64,000 nucleotides of DNA from JASLBX01 sp035762665 (GCA_035762665.1 DASTNZ010000235.1:124001-188000), one strand, 5' to 3'. Counted from the first letter of the stretch, positions 8,955-17,851 are shown. Made by a program: numbers and translations. Notes: generated from the sequence alone by a model not told the origin.

Positions 8955-11329
8955 CCGCCACCACCGTCAGTGCGCCAGCAGTCGTCCGGCTGCCGACCCA
9001 TGATTCGGACCTCACCGCTGTGATCGGCGGCAAGGGTCGCGGCCTGGACCGAATGATCCGGGCCGGGCTGCCGGTTCCGGCCGCCGCCGCTGTCACAACG
9101 TCGGCCTACCGGTCGTTCGCCATGGATCCCGGAATCCAGGCAATCATTGACCAAACGCGTCGGCGTGCGGTGCCGGCCGGCACAGTGGACGACGCCTTCC
9201 TGGCAGCGCCATTCCAGCGCACCCTCGCTGACCAGATCATCGCTGGCGCGAGAGACCTCGGCCAGGGTGGGCCGATCGCAGTGCGATCATCGGCATCGGT
9301 AGAGGACATGGCGCGCCTGTCGTTCGCCGGGCAGTACCACTCATCACTCGGCGTCGACAGTGCCGATCCAGCCGCCGTACTGCGCGCCGTGCGGCTCACC
9401 TGGGCGTCGCTGTGGCACCCCGCGCCTTGTGTGTACCGCCGGACCTGGGGCATCTCGGACGATGCCGCACTCATGGCAGTCGTTCTCATGCGCATGGTCG
9501 ACGCACAGATGGCCGGAGTCATGTTCACGCTCGACCCGGCGAGCAGCGTCCCACAAATGCGGATCGAGGCGGTCAGCGGTCTCGCCGAAAGCCTGGTCTC
9601 GGGTGAGCGTACGCCCACGGTCTGGTTGCTGCCCCGTGATCCGGCGGAGAATTTGCCGGCAGATCCACACCTGCCGTTGGCGGAGCTGGTTGAGCTCGGC
9701 CGTCGGACCGAACGGGCGCTGAGCGTGCCGCAGGACATCGAGTGGGCGTGGGACGGCCACCGGATCTGGCTGGTCCAGAGTCGGCCGATCACGACGCCCG
9801 CAGCCGGAGATGGGTGCGACTCTCCGGTGAGTTCGGCCGAGCTGATGTCCACCGGGTTGGACGAGATGCTGCCCGGTGTGCTGCCACCGCTTGTCTGGGA
9901 CGTGAACGCCTTCCTGGTTGAGGAGGCATTGCGGCAGGTCTTCGACCTACTCGGGGCGAACCCGGCGGACCATTCCAGCGGCCCAGGAACGATCGTGAAA
10001 CGTGTACGTGGCCGCGCTGTGCTCGACCTCGACCTCTTCAAAGCGGTCGCCACGGCTCTCCCCGGCGTGTCCGAAGACGATCTTGAACACGAGTACTTCG
10101 GGACACCGATCACTCCCGGCGATGATTTCCCTGCCCGGCGTTGGTCGCCGGTTCGTGACCTTCGTGTCTTTCGTGCCCATCAGCGCGCCATTACCGAGGC
10201 GGAAACAGTCCTTGTCGCCGTGGCCGAGCTGGACCAGGTCGTCCCGGTTCTTGCCGATCTCGACGACCAGGCTCTACTGTCCTACCGGCTTCGGCTGCTC
10301 GATCTAGGGGCTCGGGCCATGGCCGCCGAACTTGCGGTAGCCGCAGCGGCCGCGGCAACCTACCGCGGACTCGAACGTTTCCTCATTCGTTATCTTGGCG
10401 ATGAGGAAGCCATCGGCGCAGCCCAAGAACTGACGACCGGTGCGGGCGTTGCATTCCCCGTCTCAGAGCATTCATCGCGCTCGGTGTTCGCTGGACCCAC
10501 GTGGGAAGAGTCCGGCGACTTCCCTGTCGCCTCGGACCATTCATCTTGGCCGGACCGGATCACGGACCGCCGGCAGATTCGCACGGGTCTAGAAGCCCGG
10601 CTGCGCCGCCATCCTCGCTGGCGACGTTTCCGGGCGCTGACCGGGCAAGTCATCGACGTGCAGTTGCGTAGCCTCCGGGCAGCCGCCAACGACGCGGCGA
10701 CCGGTCTGGCTCGGCGGGAGCGAGTGAAGGCGGCAGTGCTGGCCATCGGAGGACGTGTGCGGGAGGTTCATCTCGAGCTCGGCCGCCGGCTTTATGCCAG
10801 TGGGCTCCTCCCCGCCATCGCCGATGTCGACCTGCTGCGCGACGTTGAGCTGCGACGAGCGGTGGCCGGTCACCCACCTCCGACCGAAGCCCTCGTCCTG
10901 CGGCGGCGGTGGCGTGAGCGTTATGAGCACGCCGGACCGCTCCCCCAGCGATTCATCGGTGTACCACCGTGGTCGGCGCCGCAGGCACCGTCGGGACGGG
11001 TGCTCAGTGGCTGGGCCGCCAGCGGAGGGCAACATACAGGTCGCGCGCGTGTACTGGACGAGCCCCAGCCGGCAAAGCTTAAGCCTGGCGATGTTCTCGT
11101 CGCACGCGCCACGGACGCTGCGTGGACACCGGCCTTCGTGGCCGCCGGAGCAATCATCGTCGAACGCGGTGGCCCGCTCTCTCACGCGGCGGTCGTCGCC
11201 CGGGAACTCGGGCTGCCGGCCGTCCTCAACATCGCTGGTGCGGCCGACTTCCTCGACGGCCGTACCGTCACCGTCGACGGCGACCGTGGGCAGGTTGTCG
11301 TCCACGACGCAGGCGATGAGCTGCGATGA
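8951..11329 (+). CDS. PEP-synthase/rifampicin-phosphotransferase-like dikinase
   Basis: 792-residue enzyme of the PEP-utilising dikinase superfamily. Residues 1-285 are the ATP-grasp pyruvate/PEP-type domain (VIGGKGRGLDRMIRAGLPVP, IAVRSSASVEDM, GVMFTLDP). About 300-690 is a helical middle domain of no clear family. The C-terminus (700-790) is the swivelling phosphohistidine domain, with catalytic His in GGPLSHAAVVARELGLPAV. There is no C-terminal PEP-binding TIM barrel, unlike PpsA or PpdK. This ATP-middle-His order is that of rifampicin phosphotransferase (RPH), in which the middle domain binds the acceptor. The acceptor here is unknown; RPH activity is only one possibility. Confidence 0.85.
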   Translation: MTATTVSAPAVVRLPTHDSDLTAVIGGKGRGLDRMIRAGLPVPAAAAVTTSAYRSFAMDPGIQAIIDQTRRRAVPAGTVDDAFLAAPFQRTLADQIIAGARDLGQGGPIAVRSSASVEDMARLSFAGQYHSSLGVDSADPAAVLRAVRLTWASLWHPAPCVYRRTWGISDDAALMAVVLMRMVDAQMAGVMFTLDPASSVPQMRIEAVSGLAESLVSGERTPTVWLLPRDPAENLPADPHLPLAELVELGRRTERALSVPQDIEWAWDGHRIWLVQSRPITTPAAGDGCDSPVSSAELMSTGLDEMLPGVLPPLVWDVNAFLVEEALRQVFDLLGANPADHSSGPGTIVKRVRGRAVLDLDLFKAVATALPGVSEDDLEHEYFGTPITPGDDFPARRWSPVRDLRVFRAHQRAITEAETVLVAVAELDQVVPVLADLDDQALLSYRLRLLDLGARAMAAELAVAAAAAATYRGLERFLIRYLGDEEAIGAAQELTTGAGVAFPVSEHSSRSVFAGPTWEESGDFPVASDHSSWPDRITDRRQIRTGLEARLRRHPRWRRFRALTGQVIDVQLRSLRAAANDAATGLARRERVKAAVLAIGGRVREVHLELGRRLYASGLLPAIADVDLLRDVELRRAVAGHPPPTEALVLRRRWRERYEHAGPLPQRFIGVPPWSAPQAPSGRVLSGWAASGGQHTGRARVLDEPQPAKLKPGDVLVARATDAAWTPAFVAAGAIIVERGGPLSHAAVVARELGLPAVLNIAGAADFLDGRTVTVDGDRGQVVVHDAGDELR

Positions 11330-12501
11330 AACCACTGAGCCGCCAGGTGGAACCGGTCGTTGACCGGCACCTCTTCGTGCCCGCCATCATGGGTGCCGGA
11401 CTGCTGTTCTCGATCGCCGCGGTGGTGCGCGACATGCTTCACTCCAGGCAGGGTAGGGCGCCCGGCTTGGATCGGCGGCTGGACATTTCGGGCCGAGCGA
11501 GCGCTCGCCACGTGGCCACCGGCGAACGACCGGGTAGCGCATTGCGCACGGCGGCGCGCCCTCGGGTCTTCTACCTGCTTACCGCCTTGGCCGCGCTGGG
11601 CGTGGCGGCGTATGTGGTCACCGGCTCCACCTACAACTACCTGCGAGCAGCCGGTTACGTCGCCGGGGTCGCCTGGTTGTGGGCCGCCTCCCTGCTGCTT
11701 GGAATCGTGCTCACCGTGGTAGGGCTGCTGTCATTGCGGATGTACTTGAGCTGGCCGGTACCGGCCCGGGGAGTCATCCGCCTGTTGGTCCACACTCCGC
11801 TCGGGCGTAGTTCGACCACTACCGACGAGGCGGAACTGCCTCGCATGCTGCTCGCCTGGGCCACCGCAGCGGCCGCTGTTGCGACCGGCATCGTGGTCCT
11901 GATGGCGATCCGCCCACCGGACTTTCTCGAACGGGCGGATGTCAGAATTACGTCGACCGTAGTCGCCTGGGACTGGCTGTCGTCTCTACCTCTCGATTGG
12001 TCCGGCAAGACCGAACCAGCGCTCGTTCTCGCGGTGCTCATCGGCGTCTTGACCATGCGATGCCGGGTTTTCGCACTGGCCTACGTCGGTGCATTCCTCG
12101 GCGGCTGGACGACGTACGTCATCCTCAAGAATGTGATCACGCAGCCTCGACCGGCAAGCGCCGGGTGGGTCGGCGTGGACTCGTTCCCTAGCGGCCACCT
12201 GGTCCAGGCGACGATCATCGCAGGTCTCGTGCCGATGGCTCTCGTAGTTCTCTTCCGACGCTGGTGGCCTGCCGTTGTCGCCGCTCCACTGCTCGTGCTT
12301 GCGGTCGCCGCGACGGCCGTGTACCGCATCCACGTTGGAACCCACTGGTTCAGTGACACGGTGGCCGGGGTCCTCATCGGCTGCACGTTCGTGCTCGCGG
12401 CGTACTGGGCGTTGCGCCATCCCCGATGGCATCGGCGATGTCACCGGTGCCCATGGACTGACCAGGTCGCCCCGCTGGGGTCCTCCGTCCCTCGGATCTA
12501 G
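11326..12501 (+). CDS. PAP2-family membrane phosphatase
   Basis: 391-residue polytopic membrane protein. The N-terminal part has about three membrane segments (around 15-30, 75-95 and 105-130) that are not typical of short PAP2 proteins. The C-terminal PAP2 domain carries the three catalytic motifs: KNVITQPRP, PSGH and YRIHVGTHWFSD, the latter with the nucleophilic His. Members dephosphorylate lipid phosphates such as phosphatidic acid, diacylglycerol pyrophosphate or undecaprenyl pyrophosphate. Its start overlaps the stop of the dikinase-like gene (ATGA), indicating translational coupling. Confidence 0.9.
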   Translation: MKPLSRQVEPVVDRHLFVPAIMGAGLLFSIAAVVRDMLHSRQGRAPGLDRRLDISGRASARHVATGERPGSALRTAARPRVFYLLTALAALGVAAYVVTGSTYNYLRAAGYVAGVAWLWAASLLLGIVLTVVGLLSLRMYLSWPVPARGVIRLLVHTPLGRSSTTTDEAELPRMLLAWATAAAAVATGIVVLMAIRPPDFLERADVRITSTVVAWDWLSSLPLDWSGKTEPALVLAVLIGVLTMRCRVFALAYVGAFLGGWTTYVILKNVITQPRPASAGWVGVDSFPSGHLVQATIIAGLVPMALVVLFRRWWPAVVAAPLLVLAVAATAVYRIHVGTHWFSDTVAGVLIGCTFVLAAYWALRHPRWHRRCHRCPWTDQVAPLGSSVPRI

Positions 12502-12525
12502 GACGTTCGCCCGCTCCAATCTGGA

Positions 12526-12543
12526 CAGCGTCGCGTGACGCTG
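12526..12543 (+). terminator. Hairpin between PAP2 and GAPDH genes
   Basis: CAGCGTC-GCGT-GACGCTG forms a 7-bp stem with a 4-nt loop, 24 bp after the PAP2 stop. There is no U-run, so termination is only suggested. Confidence 0.35.
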
Positions 12544-12581
12544 GTGGAGAGGTACGCCGTCCGCCGATGAAGGAGTGACCC

Positions 12582-13580
12582 ATGACCGTGCGGGTAGGTA
12601 TCAATGGTTTCGGGCGCATTGGGCGCAATTTTCTCCGCTGTGCGCTGGAGCGCGACATCAAGGTCGTCGGGATAAACGATGTTGCGCCGGTGGAGACGCT
12701 GGCGCACTTGCTGGCGTACGACTCGACCTACGGGCCGTTGCCCTATCCGGTCCGAGTCAACGGCGATTCGATCCTGGTCGATCACGATCCGATCCCCGTA
12801 ACCACCGAACGCGACCCTGACCGGCTGGAATGGGGTGCGTTGGGCGCGGATGTGGTCATTGAAGCGTCCGGCCGGTTCCGTGCTCGCGAGGAAGCCGCGC
12901 GCCACCTTAAGGCGGGCGCCGCGAAGGTGCTGATCTCAGCGCCTGGCAAAGGCGTCGACCTCACCGTGGTGATGGGCGTGAACCACCGCGCATACGACAC
13001 CGACGTCCACGATGTCATCTCGAACGCCTCGTGCACGACCAACTGCGTCGTTCCCATGGTCAAGGTTCTGGACGACGCGTTCGGCATCGACAAGGGCTTC
13101 ATGACGACGGTCCACGGCTACACGAACGACCAGGTCGTCCTGGACGCTCCACACAAGGACCTGCGTCGCGCTCGCTCTGCGGCCGTGAACATCATCCCGA
13201 CCAGCACTGGTGCGGCCCGGGCGATCGGTCTCGTGCTGCCGGATCTGGCAGGGCGGATCGACGGTGTCGCGTTACGAGTGCCGGTCGAGGACGGCTCTCT
13301 GGTCGACCTCGCCGTGGTCCTTGACCGAGACGTCACAGACGCCGAGGTCAACGCCGCGTTCGCCGAAGCGGCCAACGGAGAGTTGGCGGGCATTCTTCGG
13401 TACACGGAGGCCCCGATCGTGTCGCGCGACATCGTGTCCGATCCGTCCTCGTGCGTCTTCGACTCCGCTCTCACGCAGGCCAACGGCCCACTCGTCAAGA
13501 TCTTCGGTTGGTACGACAACGAATGGGGCTACACCAACCGGCTGGCCGACCTCGCCGAGTACGTCGGCCAGCAGCTTTAG
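12582..13580 (+). CDS. gap: Glyceraldehyde-3-phosphate dehydrogenase, type I
   Basis: 332-residue NAD-type GAPDH that interconverts glyceraldehyde 3-phosphate and 1,3-bisphosphoglycerate. The Rossmann start is GINGFGRIGRNFLR, the adenosine-ribose Asp is in IND (residue 33), and the catalytic Cys151 is in SNASCTTNC. The C-terminus has the family's WYDNEWGYTNRL. Length is normal. A clear AAGGAG-type site precedes ATG 12582. Because PpdK (51144) and a PEP-synthase-like enzyme are also here, a role in gluconeogenic or low-energy glycolytic flux is plausible. It could be a second copy next to a housekeeping gap gene elsewhere. Confidence 0.97.
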   Translation: MTVRVGINGFGRIGRNFLRCALERDIKVVGINDVAPVETLAHLLAYDSTYGPLPYPVRVNGDSILVDHDPIPVTTERDPDRLEWGALGADVVIEASGRFRAREEAARHLKAGAAKVLISAPGKGVDLTVVMGVNHRAYDTDVHDVISNASCTTNCVVPMVKVLDDAFGIDKGFMTTVHGYTNDQVVLDAPHKDLRRARSAAVNIIPTSTGAARAIGLVLPDLAGRIDGVALRVPVEDGSLVDLAVVLDRDVTDAEVNAAFAEAANGELAGILRYTEAPIVSRDIVSDPSSCVFDSALTQANGPLVKIFGWYDNEWGYTNRLADLAEYVGQQL

Positions 13581-13601
13581 CCCTGGAAATGAGGTTGCGC
13601 G

Positions 13602-14339
13602 ATGTCCACAAGCGCACCACCACCACCCACAGCTCAGCCCCCTGCAACCGTCCCGCCGGCTCAACCGGGCAGGCCGTGGACGGGCGGCAGGGTGACCGCG
13701 CTCGTCCTCGGTTCGATCCTGGCGCTCGTTTCGTTCGGACTGCTGGTCACCGGCCTGGTCGGGCTGATCTTCGATCAGACGCAACGGGATGCCGACGGCT
13801 TCCTGGAGTTCGGTCCCGTCGAGTTCGAGAGCAATGGCTACGCCGTAACAGCAGGTGGGCTGACCGTCGACACCTCGGTGCCAGGCTGGCTCCAGGTTGA
13901 GAACGTGATCGGCGACGTCCGGTTGCGCGCGGAGTCCACCGACGGCAGCCCGGTGTTTCTCGGCGTTGCGGAAGAGGACGCGGTCGAGCCGTACCTCGCC
14001 GACCTTGCGTACGACGAGGTGCTTGATATCAGCGGTTTCGGCTACACAGTCACCTACGCGCCGCACACTGGCGGTGCTCCGGCGACGGCACCGACCGACG
14101 AGGACATTTGGACGGCCTGGACGGCGGGGCCTGGTGAGCAGACCTTGTTCGTCGAGATGGAAACCGGCGACTGGGTTGCCGTGGCGATGAACGCCGACGG
14201 AACGGCAGGCGTGGACGTGACCGGCACTGTTGCCGCCGAGTTCCCAGCCCTGACTCCCACGGCGATCATTTTGCTCGTCGTCGGCGGGATCGGGCTCGTG
14301 GTGTCAGCCATCCCGATCTTCCTGGCGGTTCGCGGCTGA
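13602..14339 (+). CDS. Membrane-anchored protein of unknown function
   Basis: 245-residue protein not recognised. A Pro/Ala/Thr-rich N-terminal tail (1-26) is followed by a membrane helix (about 32-56), a 160-residue polar, probably extracytoplasmic beta-rich region (57-212), a second membrane helix (about 218-242) and a 3-residue tail. The polar region has VENVIGDVRLRAESTDGSPVFLG-like alternating strands and no cysteines. It follows gap by 21 bp and precedes a USP-like gene by 29 bp on the same strand, so it may be part of the gap operon. Confidence 0.75.
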   Translation: MSTSAPPPPTAQPPATVPPAQPGRPWTGGRVTALVLGSILALVSFGLLVTGLVGLIFDQTQRDADGFLEFGPVEFESNGYAVTAGGLTVDTSVPGWLQVENVIGDVRLRAESTDGSPVFLGVAEEDAVEPYLADLAYDEVLDISGFGYTVTYAPHTGGAPATAPTDEDIWTAWTAGPGEQTLFVEMETGDWVAVAMNADGTAGVDVTGTVAAEFPALTPTAIILLVVGGIGLVVSAIPIFLAVRG

Positions 14340-14368
14340 ACAGCCCAGCGGCGGAGGAGGAGGCACCG

Positions 14369-14887
14369 ATGGACGCCAACCGCCGAGGCAGGGTCATCGT
14401 GGGAATCGATCCGTCCCCGTCCGGAATGTGTGCTCTGCGCCGCGCCGTTGACGAGGCCCGAGAACGCGAGGCCACGCTTGTCGCGGTTCGCAGCTGGCTC
14501 ACGCAGCCACGCATGTACGCGGTGGCGCCGGACCTTCGCGAAATCGATGAAGCCGACGCCCGTGGGCTGGTGATGAGGGCTTTTGCCGAGACGATGGGCG
14601 GACTCCCGAATGACGTGATAGTCGAACAGGTAGTCCTGCCCGACTATCCTGGGCCCGCGCTGGTGCGGGTCGCCGATCGGGACGAGGACCTGTTGGTGCT
14701 CGGTTCCGGGCATCGCGGTTGGCGCGGGTCCGGCTCGCGGACAGTGCGGTACTGCGTCGCCTGGGCCGCGTGCCCGGTCCTAGTGATCCCACCGCCGCAG
14801 CTGGTCAGGACGTTTTCCCAACGCGCCCTGCGCCGCCAGCTTCGCCGCGAGATCGAGGACCTCACCCGTGGCGGCAGCGTGGCCTAG
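14369..14887 (+). CDS. Single-domain universal stress protein-like
   Basis: 172-residue protein with one Usp domain: IVGIDPSPSGMCALRRAVDEA at the start, the strand DEDLLVLGSGHRGWRGSGSRTVRYCVAWAACPVLVIP at the end. The glycine pattern is altered (GSGHRGWRGSGSRTV), so ATP binding is uncertain. A basic C-terminal extension of about 25 residues (LRRQLRREIEDL) is unlike the tandem USPs nearby. AGGAGGAGG lies 8 bp before ATG. It is convergent with the USP gene at 14970. Confidence 0.85.
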   Translation: MDANRRGRVIVGIDPSPSGMCALRRAVDEAREREATLVAVRSWLTQPRMYAVAPDLREIDEADARGLVMRAFAETMGGLPNDVIVEQVVLPDYPGPALVRVADRDEDLLVLGSGHRGWRGSGSRTVRYCVAWAACPVLVIPPPQLVRTFSQRALRRQLRREIEDLTRGGSVA

Positions 14888-14913
14888 ACGCCACCTACCG
14901 GCACCTGCGAACT

Positions 14914-14956
14914 GTCCGGCCGGACCACTCGGAGCCTCCGAGTCGTCCGGCCGGAC
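14914..14956. terminator. Long inverted repeat between convergent genes
   Basis: Two copies of the self-complementary dodecamer GTCCGGCCGGAC (14914-14925 and 14945-14956) flank the inner arms ACTCGGAG and CTCCGAGT. The whole 43-nt segment can fold as one hairpin of about 20 bp in either transcript. It lies between the USP-like gene (+) and the USP gene (-), the right place for a bidirectional terminator. Confidence 0.65.
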
Positions 14957-14969
14957 TAGCGCAAGTGCA

Positions 14970-15854
14970 TCAGGCCTCGGGCTGGTGCACGACAATGATC
15001 GGCTGGTCGACGTGCCGCAAGATGGCTCGGGCAACCGAACCGAGCAGCATGCCGGTTACCGTGCCGTGCCCGCGGCCGCCGATCACCACCAGATCAGCGT
15101 GGACCGCGTGGCGAGCCAACGCCTCGGCGGGGTGCTCGCTTTCCCCGATCGTGGTGACGGCCACGTTCGGATACTTCTCCCGCCACCCGGCGATCGACTC
15201 CGAGAGGATGAAGTCGTAGTCCGCGGGGAACTGTGGCCTGTTCTCACCAGTGAGCGGCCATCCTTCGGGCCATCGAGTCGGCCTGTGCCACGCGAAGACG
15301 ACGGAGAGCTCCGCATCTCGGTCCGAGGCGGTCTCGAATGCAAACTGGACCGCCGCCTGGCAGTTCGCCGAACCGTCGACGCCAACCACGATCCGTCCGT
15401 ACGGTTCGGCCGGCGGCTCCCAGGATGCCGGGATGACCGCGACAGGTGTGGTCGACCGGGAAGCGCACGCAAGCGACACGGAGCCGAGCGCGAGTTCGGC
15501 GAACCGGCCGAGCCCCTCCCTGCCGACGACGAGCAGCCGGGCCCGCCTGCTGGCCTCAAGCAGAATGCGTGGCGCAGGACCTTCTGCGCTCATGGTCGAC
15601 ACCGCCATATCCGGATGCGTGAACAACACCCAGTTCTGCGCATGCTTGAGGATGCGTTCGGACTCGTCTGTGATTTCCGGGAGGTGAACAGCGACAGCCG
15701 GCAGCGCGGCGATGATCGGCTGGTAGGCGTTCACCAGCCGCATCGGCCAGCCGTGCCTGGCCGCTTCGTCGGCGGCCCAGTCCAGCGCGTGCAACGAATC
15801 GGTCGAACCATCGACTCCGACCACAACCAGTCTGCTGAATTCGGTGTCCGACAT
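14970..15854 (-). CDS. Universal stress protein, two tandem Usp domains
   Basis: 294-residue tandem USP. Domain 1 begins LVVVGVDGSTDSLHALDWA and contains VVGREGLGRFAELALGSVS; domain 2 begins IVVGVDGSANCQAAVQFAF and ends GGRGHGTVTGMLLGSVARAI, with the ATP-binding glycine pattern in both. It is the second gene after the CBS-domain gene (27 bp gap) and probably shares its promoter near 16330. AGGAGCTGGCC precedes the start. Confidence 0.95.
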   Translation of the reverse strand: MSDTEFSRLVVVGVDGSTDSLHALDWAADEAARHGWPMRLVNAYQPIIAALPAVAVHLPEITDESERILKHAQNWVLFTHPDMAVSTMSAEGPAPRILLEASRRARLLVVGREGLGRFAELALGSVSLACASRSTTPVAVIPASWEPPAEPYGRIVVGVDGSANCQAAVQFAFETASDRDAELSVVFAWHRPTRWPEGWPLTGENRPQFPADYDFILSESIAGWREKYPNVAVTTIGESEHPAEALARHAVHADLVVIGGRGHGTVTGMLLGSVARAILRHVDQPIIVVHQPEA

Positions 15855-15880
15855 TGGCCAGCTCCTTTCGAGCCGAAGAA

Positions 15881-16273
15881 CTACGCCTCGGCGGACCGGA
15901 ATGTGCCGCCTCGCGCATACAGGTGGACCAAATCAGCGCGGCTGATGATCCCCACCAGCCGGCCCAAGTCGTCGACGACGGGCAGGCGTTTGATGCCGAA
16001 GTGGTCGATGAGCTGTGCCGCCACGTCGGCAGGCTGGTCGGCGCGGACCGTGATCGCCGGGCGGGACATGATCTGTTCGGCCGTGCCGTCGGTGTACCGG
16101 TGGTGGATGATGTCCGCTTCGGACACGACGCCGACCACGCGATTCTGCAAGTCGACCACAGGCACCGCGCTCACGTGCCGGCCGTCCAGGACCTCGGCGA
16201 TGGCACGCGTCGGCGCATCAGTGCAGACCGCGGCGACATCGGTGGCCATCAGATCTTCAACCAGCGTTCGCAT
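15881..16273 (-). CDS. CBS-domain pair protein
   Basis: 130-residue protein made of two CBS motifs (LVEDLMATDVAAVCTDAPTRAIAEVL and QIMSRPAITVRADQPADVAAQLI), each ending with a hydrophobic strand (VPVVDLQNRVVGVVSE, LPVVDDLGRLVGIIS). Such Bateman modules sense adenine nucleotides such as AMP or ATP. The start was placed at 16273 because GGATGAGGAGG lies 7 bp upstream; an upstream ATG 36 bp earlier lacks a site. It resembles the stand-alone CBS proteins (Hrp1 type) of the mycobacterial DosR regulon. Paired boxes lie 53 bp upstream. Confidence 0.9.
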   Translation of the reverse strand: MRTLVEDLMATDVAAVCTDAPTRAIAEVLDGRHVSAVPVVDLQNRVVGVVSEADIIHHRYTDGTAEQIMSRPAITVRADQPADVAAQLIDHFGIKRLPVVDDLGRLVGIISRADLVHLYARGGTFRSAEA

Positions 16274-16326
16274 GGCAACCTCCTCATCCTGCTTCGACGG
16301 TATGGCCATGAATGGCCGAACCGGCA

Positions 16327-16363
16327 GGTCCGAAGGTCCTCTACGAACCGGTCCAGGCGGCCC
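16327..16363. promoter_or_regulatory. DosR-like box pair upstream of CBS-USP unit
   Basis: Minus strand 16340-16327 reads AGGACCTTCGGACC (9/14 to the DosR core). A second, weaker match lies at 16350-16363 (GGTCCAGGCGGCCC, 7/14), 23 bp start to start. The near box is 53 bp from the CBS start at 16273. Confidence 0.5.
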
Positions 16364-17343
16364 TAATCCGGCTCGATGAACTCACCGATCGGGCGCCGCG
16401 GAGTCGGCGGAACCTCTGGACCGTAGCCAAGTCGCATCACGACCTGCGGCTCGGACCAGCCGCCAAGCGGGTCGCGAACCAGCCACCGCAGCTCGGAGTG
16501 CTCGATCGCCTGGGTGAGTAAGGAGACCGCGATCCCCTCCCGGGTCGCGACCAGCAACACGTGCTGCATCGCCTGACCGGCCACGAGCCAATCGCGAGGG
16601 GAGTCCCGGCGGGTCGCGAGCACGGCCAGCACCGGTTGCGGCTCGAACTGCCCGGCCGGCCGGGCCCGATCGCGCCGGTCCACCGCGAGGTCACGCACCG
16701 GCGCGGACCGCCGCCGCGGGCGAGGTCCGAGCGAGGCGGACGGTACGCCATCTTGGTCGCGCTCGCCGCCGACCCAGTGGTGGCGCTCCGCCAACCGGAG
16801 CGGGTCGAGGTCGTCGGACATGTTCGCCTCGCCGGTGAGGCGGAGCAGCCAGTCGCGGCGAGCCGGCTCCGTTACCCATTCCAGGGTGGCGCCCTCGACG
16901 TTCGCGGCTTTGCTGATCGCGGCGCGCAGTGGCCCCGGGATGTCGCGATCCGCGTAGGGTGCTCGGTTCGTGCGTCGGCTGGGCAGCAGCGGATACAGGT
17001 CAGAAAGTTCGGGCTGGCTTCCAGGAGCCAGAGCACCGAGCCACACTTCGGCCACCAACGTCCGGTCGGTCCTGTCGTGCAGGGTTACGTTTGTCTCGTA
17101 GCCCAGCTTCGCGGCCGCTACCCGGAGATTGAGCACGACCGCGCCGATGCTGATCAATGCCATCCTGCGGTCCGGATCCTCCGCCGGCAGTTCGTACCGG
17201 GGATCTCGGTGGACTTCGATGGTGTGCCCTCTGAAACGGAACCGCCACGGCTGAGTGTTGTGCATCGACGGCGCAAGGATCGCTGCGCCGATGAGCATCT
17301 CTCTTGCAGCCTTGTCCAACGCGGCTGGCGTTCGATCTGTCAT
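16363..17343 (-). CDS. Acg-type nitroreductase-family protein
   Basis: 326-residue flavin-fold protein of the Acg family (M. tuberculosis Rv2032/Acg, Rv3131), a divergent nitroreductase group with two half-repeats. Diagnostic segments are LIGAAILAPSMHNTQPWRF at the N-terminus, RRTNRAPYADRDIPG in the middle, and LLTQAIEHSEL and MRLGYGPEVPPTPRR near the end. The structure of Acg shows FMN with the site covered by a lid, and its enzymatic activity is doubtful; a role as an FMN store or sensor has been proposed. Start chosen at ATG 17343, which has GGAG 8 bp upstream; an in-frame GTG 9 bp earlier is too close to it. Confidence 0.88.
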   Translation of the reverse strand: MTDRTPAALDKAAREMLIGAAILAPSMHNTQPWRFRFRGHTIEVHRDPRYELPAEDPDRRMALISIGAVVLNLRVAAAKLGYETNVTLHDRTDRTLVAEVWLGALAPGSQPELSDLYPLLPSRRTNRAPYADRDIPGPLRAAISKAANVEGATLEWVTEPARRDWLLRLTGEANMSDDLDPLRLAERHHWVGGERDQDGVPSASLGPRPRRRSAPVRDLAVDRRDRARPAGQFEPQPVLAVLATRRDSPRDWLVAGQAMQHVLLVATREGIAVSLLTQAIEHSELRWLVRDPLGGWSEPQVVMRLGYGPEVPPTPRRPIGEFIEPD

Positions 17344-17475
17344 GGCAATCACTCCACGCTGCTACGGGCCACCACTGGGGGCGGAGCTACGCTCAGGCGT
17401 ACCGGCGCCACGACGGCAGTCGAGTCACCGATCCGGTGCTTACCTCAACTCTGTCACCGACCCGCCGCGCGGGTA

Positions 17476-17511
17476 CCGTCGAAGGTCGGCGCGGACGGTG
17501 ACATAGGGCCC
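17476..17511. promoter_or_regulatory. DosR-like box pair, nitroreductase/XRE gap
   Basis: GTGACATAGGGCCC at 17498-17511 matches the DosR core at 9 of 14 positions. A weaker box, CCGTCGAAGGTCGG at 17476-17489 (7/14 on the minus strand), starts exactly 22 bp earlier. The pair lies 132 bp from the nitroreductase start and 58 bp from the XRE start. Confidence 0.5.
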
Positions 17512-17569
17512 GGCCGCGCGTGAGCTTCTCCCCTGCCAGCACCGTGGCGGGCGTGGCCATGCTGGAGCC

Positions 17570-17845
17570 ATGGAGACCTCGAAGGAACCTGGCGAGCTGG
17601 GCCGGCGGGTGGCACACCGCCGTCTGCGGCTCGGACTGAGCCGTGCCCAGGTTGCGCGGCGCGCCCGGATGCCCGAGGGCTACATCAGGCACATCGAGGA
17701 GCAACCGGCTGAGGTTGACTCCGGCGCGCTCTGGCGACTCGCGGCTGCGCTCGAGACCACACCACGCCAACTGCTCGGCTCGAGTCCCTCGCCGCCGGTC
17801 TCCGAGCGACGGCCAGACGAGGCTGGGGCTACAACCGGAAGGTAG
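17570..17845 (+). CDS. Small XRE-type helix-turn-helix protein
   Basis: 91-residue protein with a single Cro/C1-type helix-turn-helix at about residues 10-65 (LGRRVAHRRLRLGLSRAQVARRARMPEGYIRHIEE and LWRLAAALETTPRQLLG). The C-terminal 20 residues are polar and probably disordered. It is expected to bind DNA in the cytoplasm. The target is unknown; autoregulation or control of the flavodoxin gene that starts 6 bp downstream is possible. Confidence 0.8.
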   Translation: METSKEPGELGRRVAHRRLRLGLSRAQVARRARMPEGYIRHIEEQPAEVDSGALWRLAAALETTPRQLLGSSPSPPVSERRPDEAGATTGR

Positions 17846-17851
17846 GACGCC

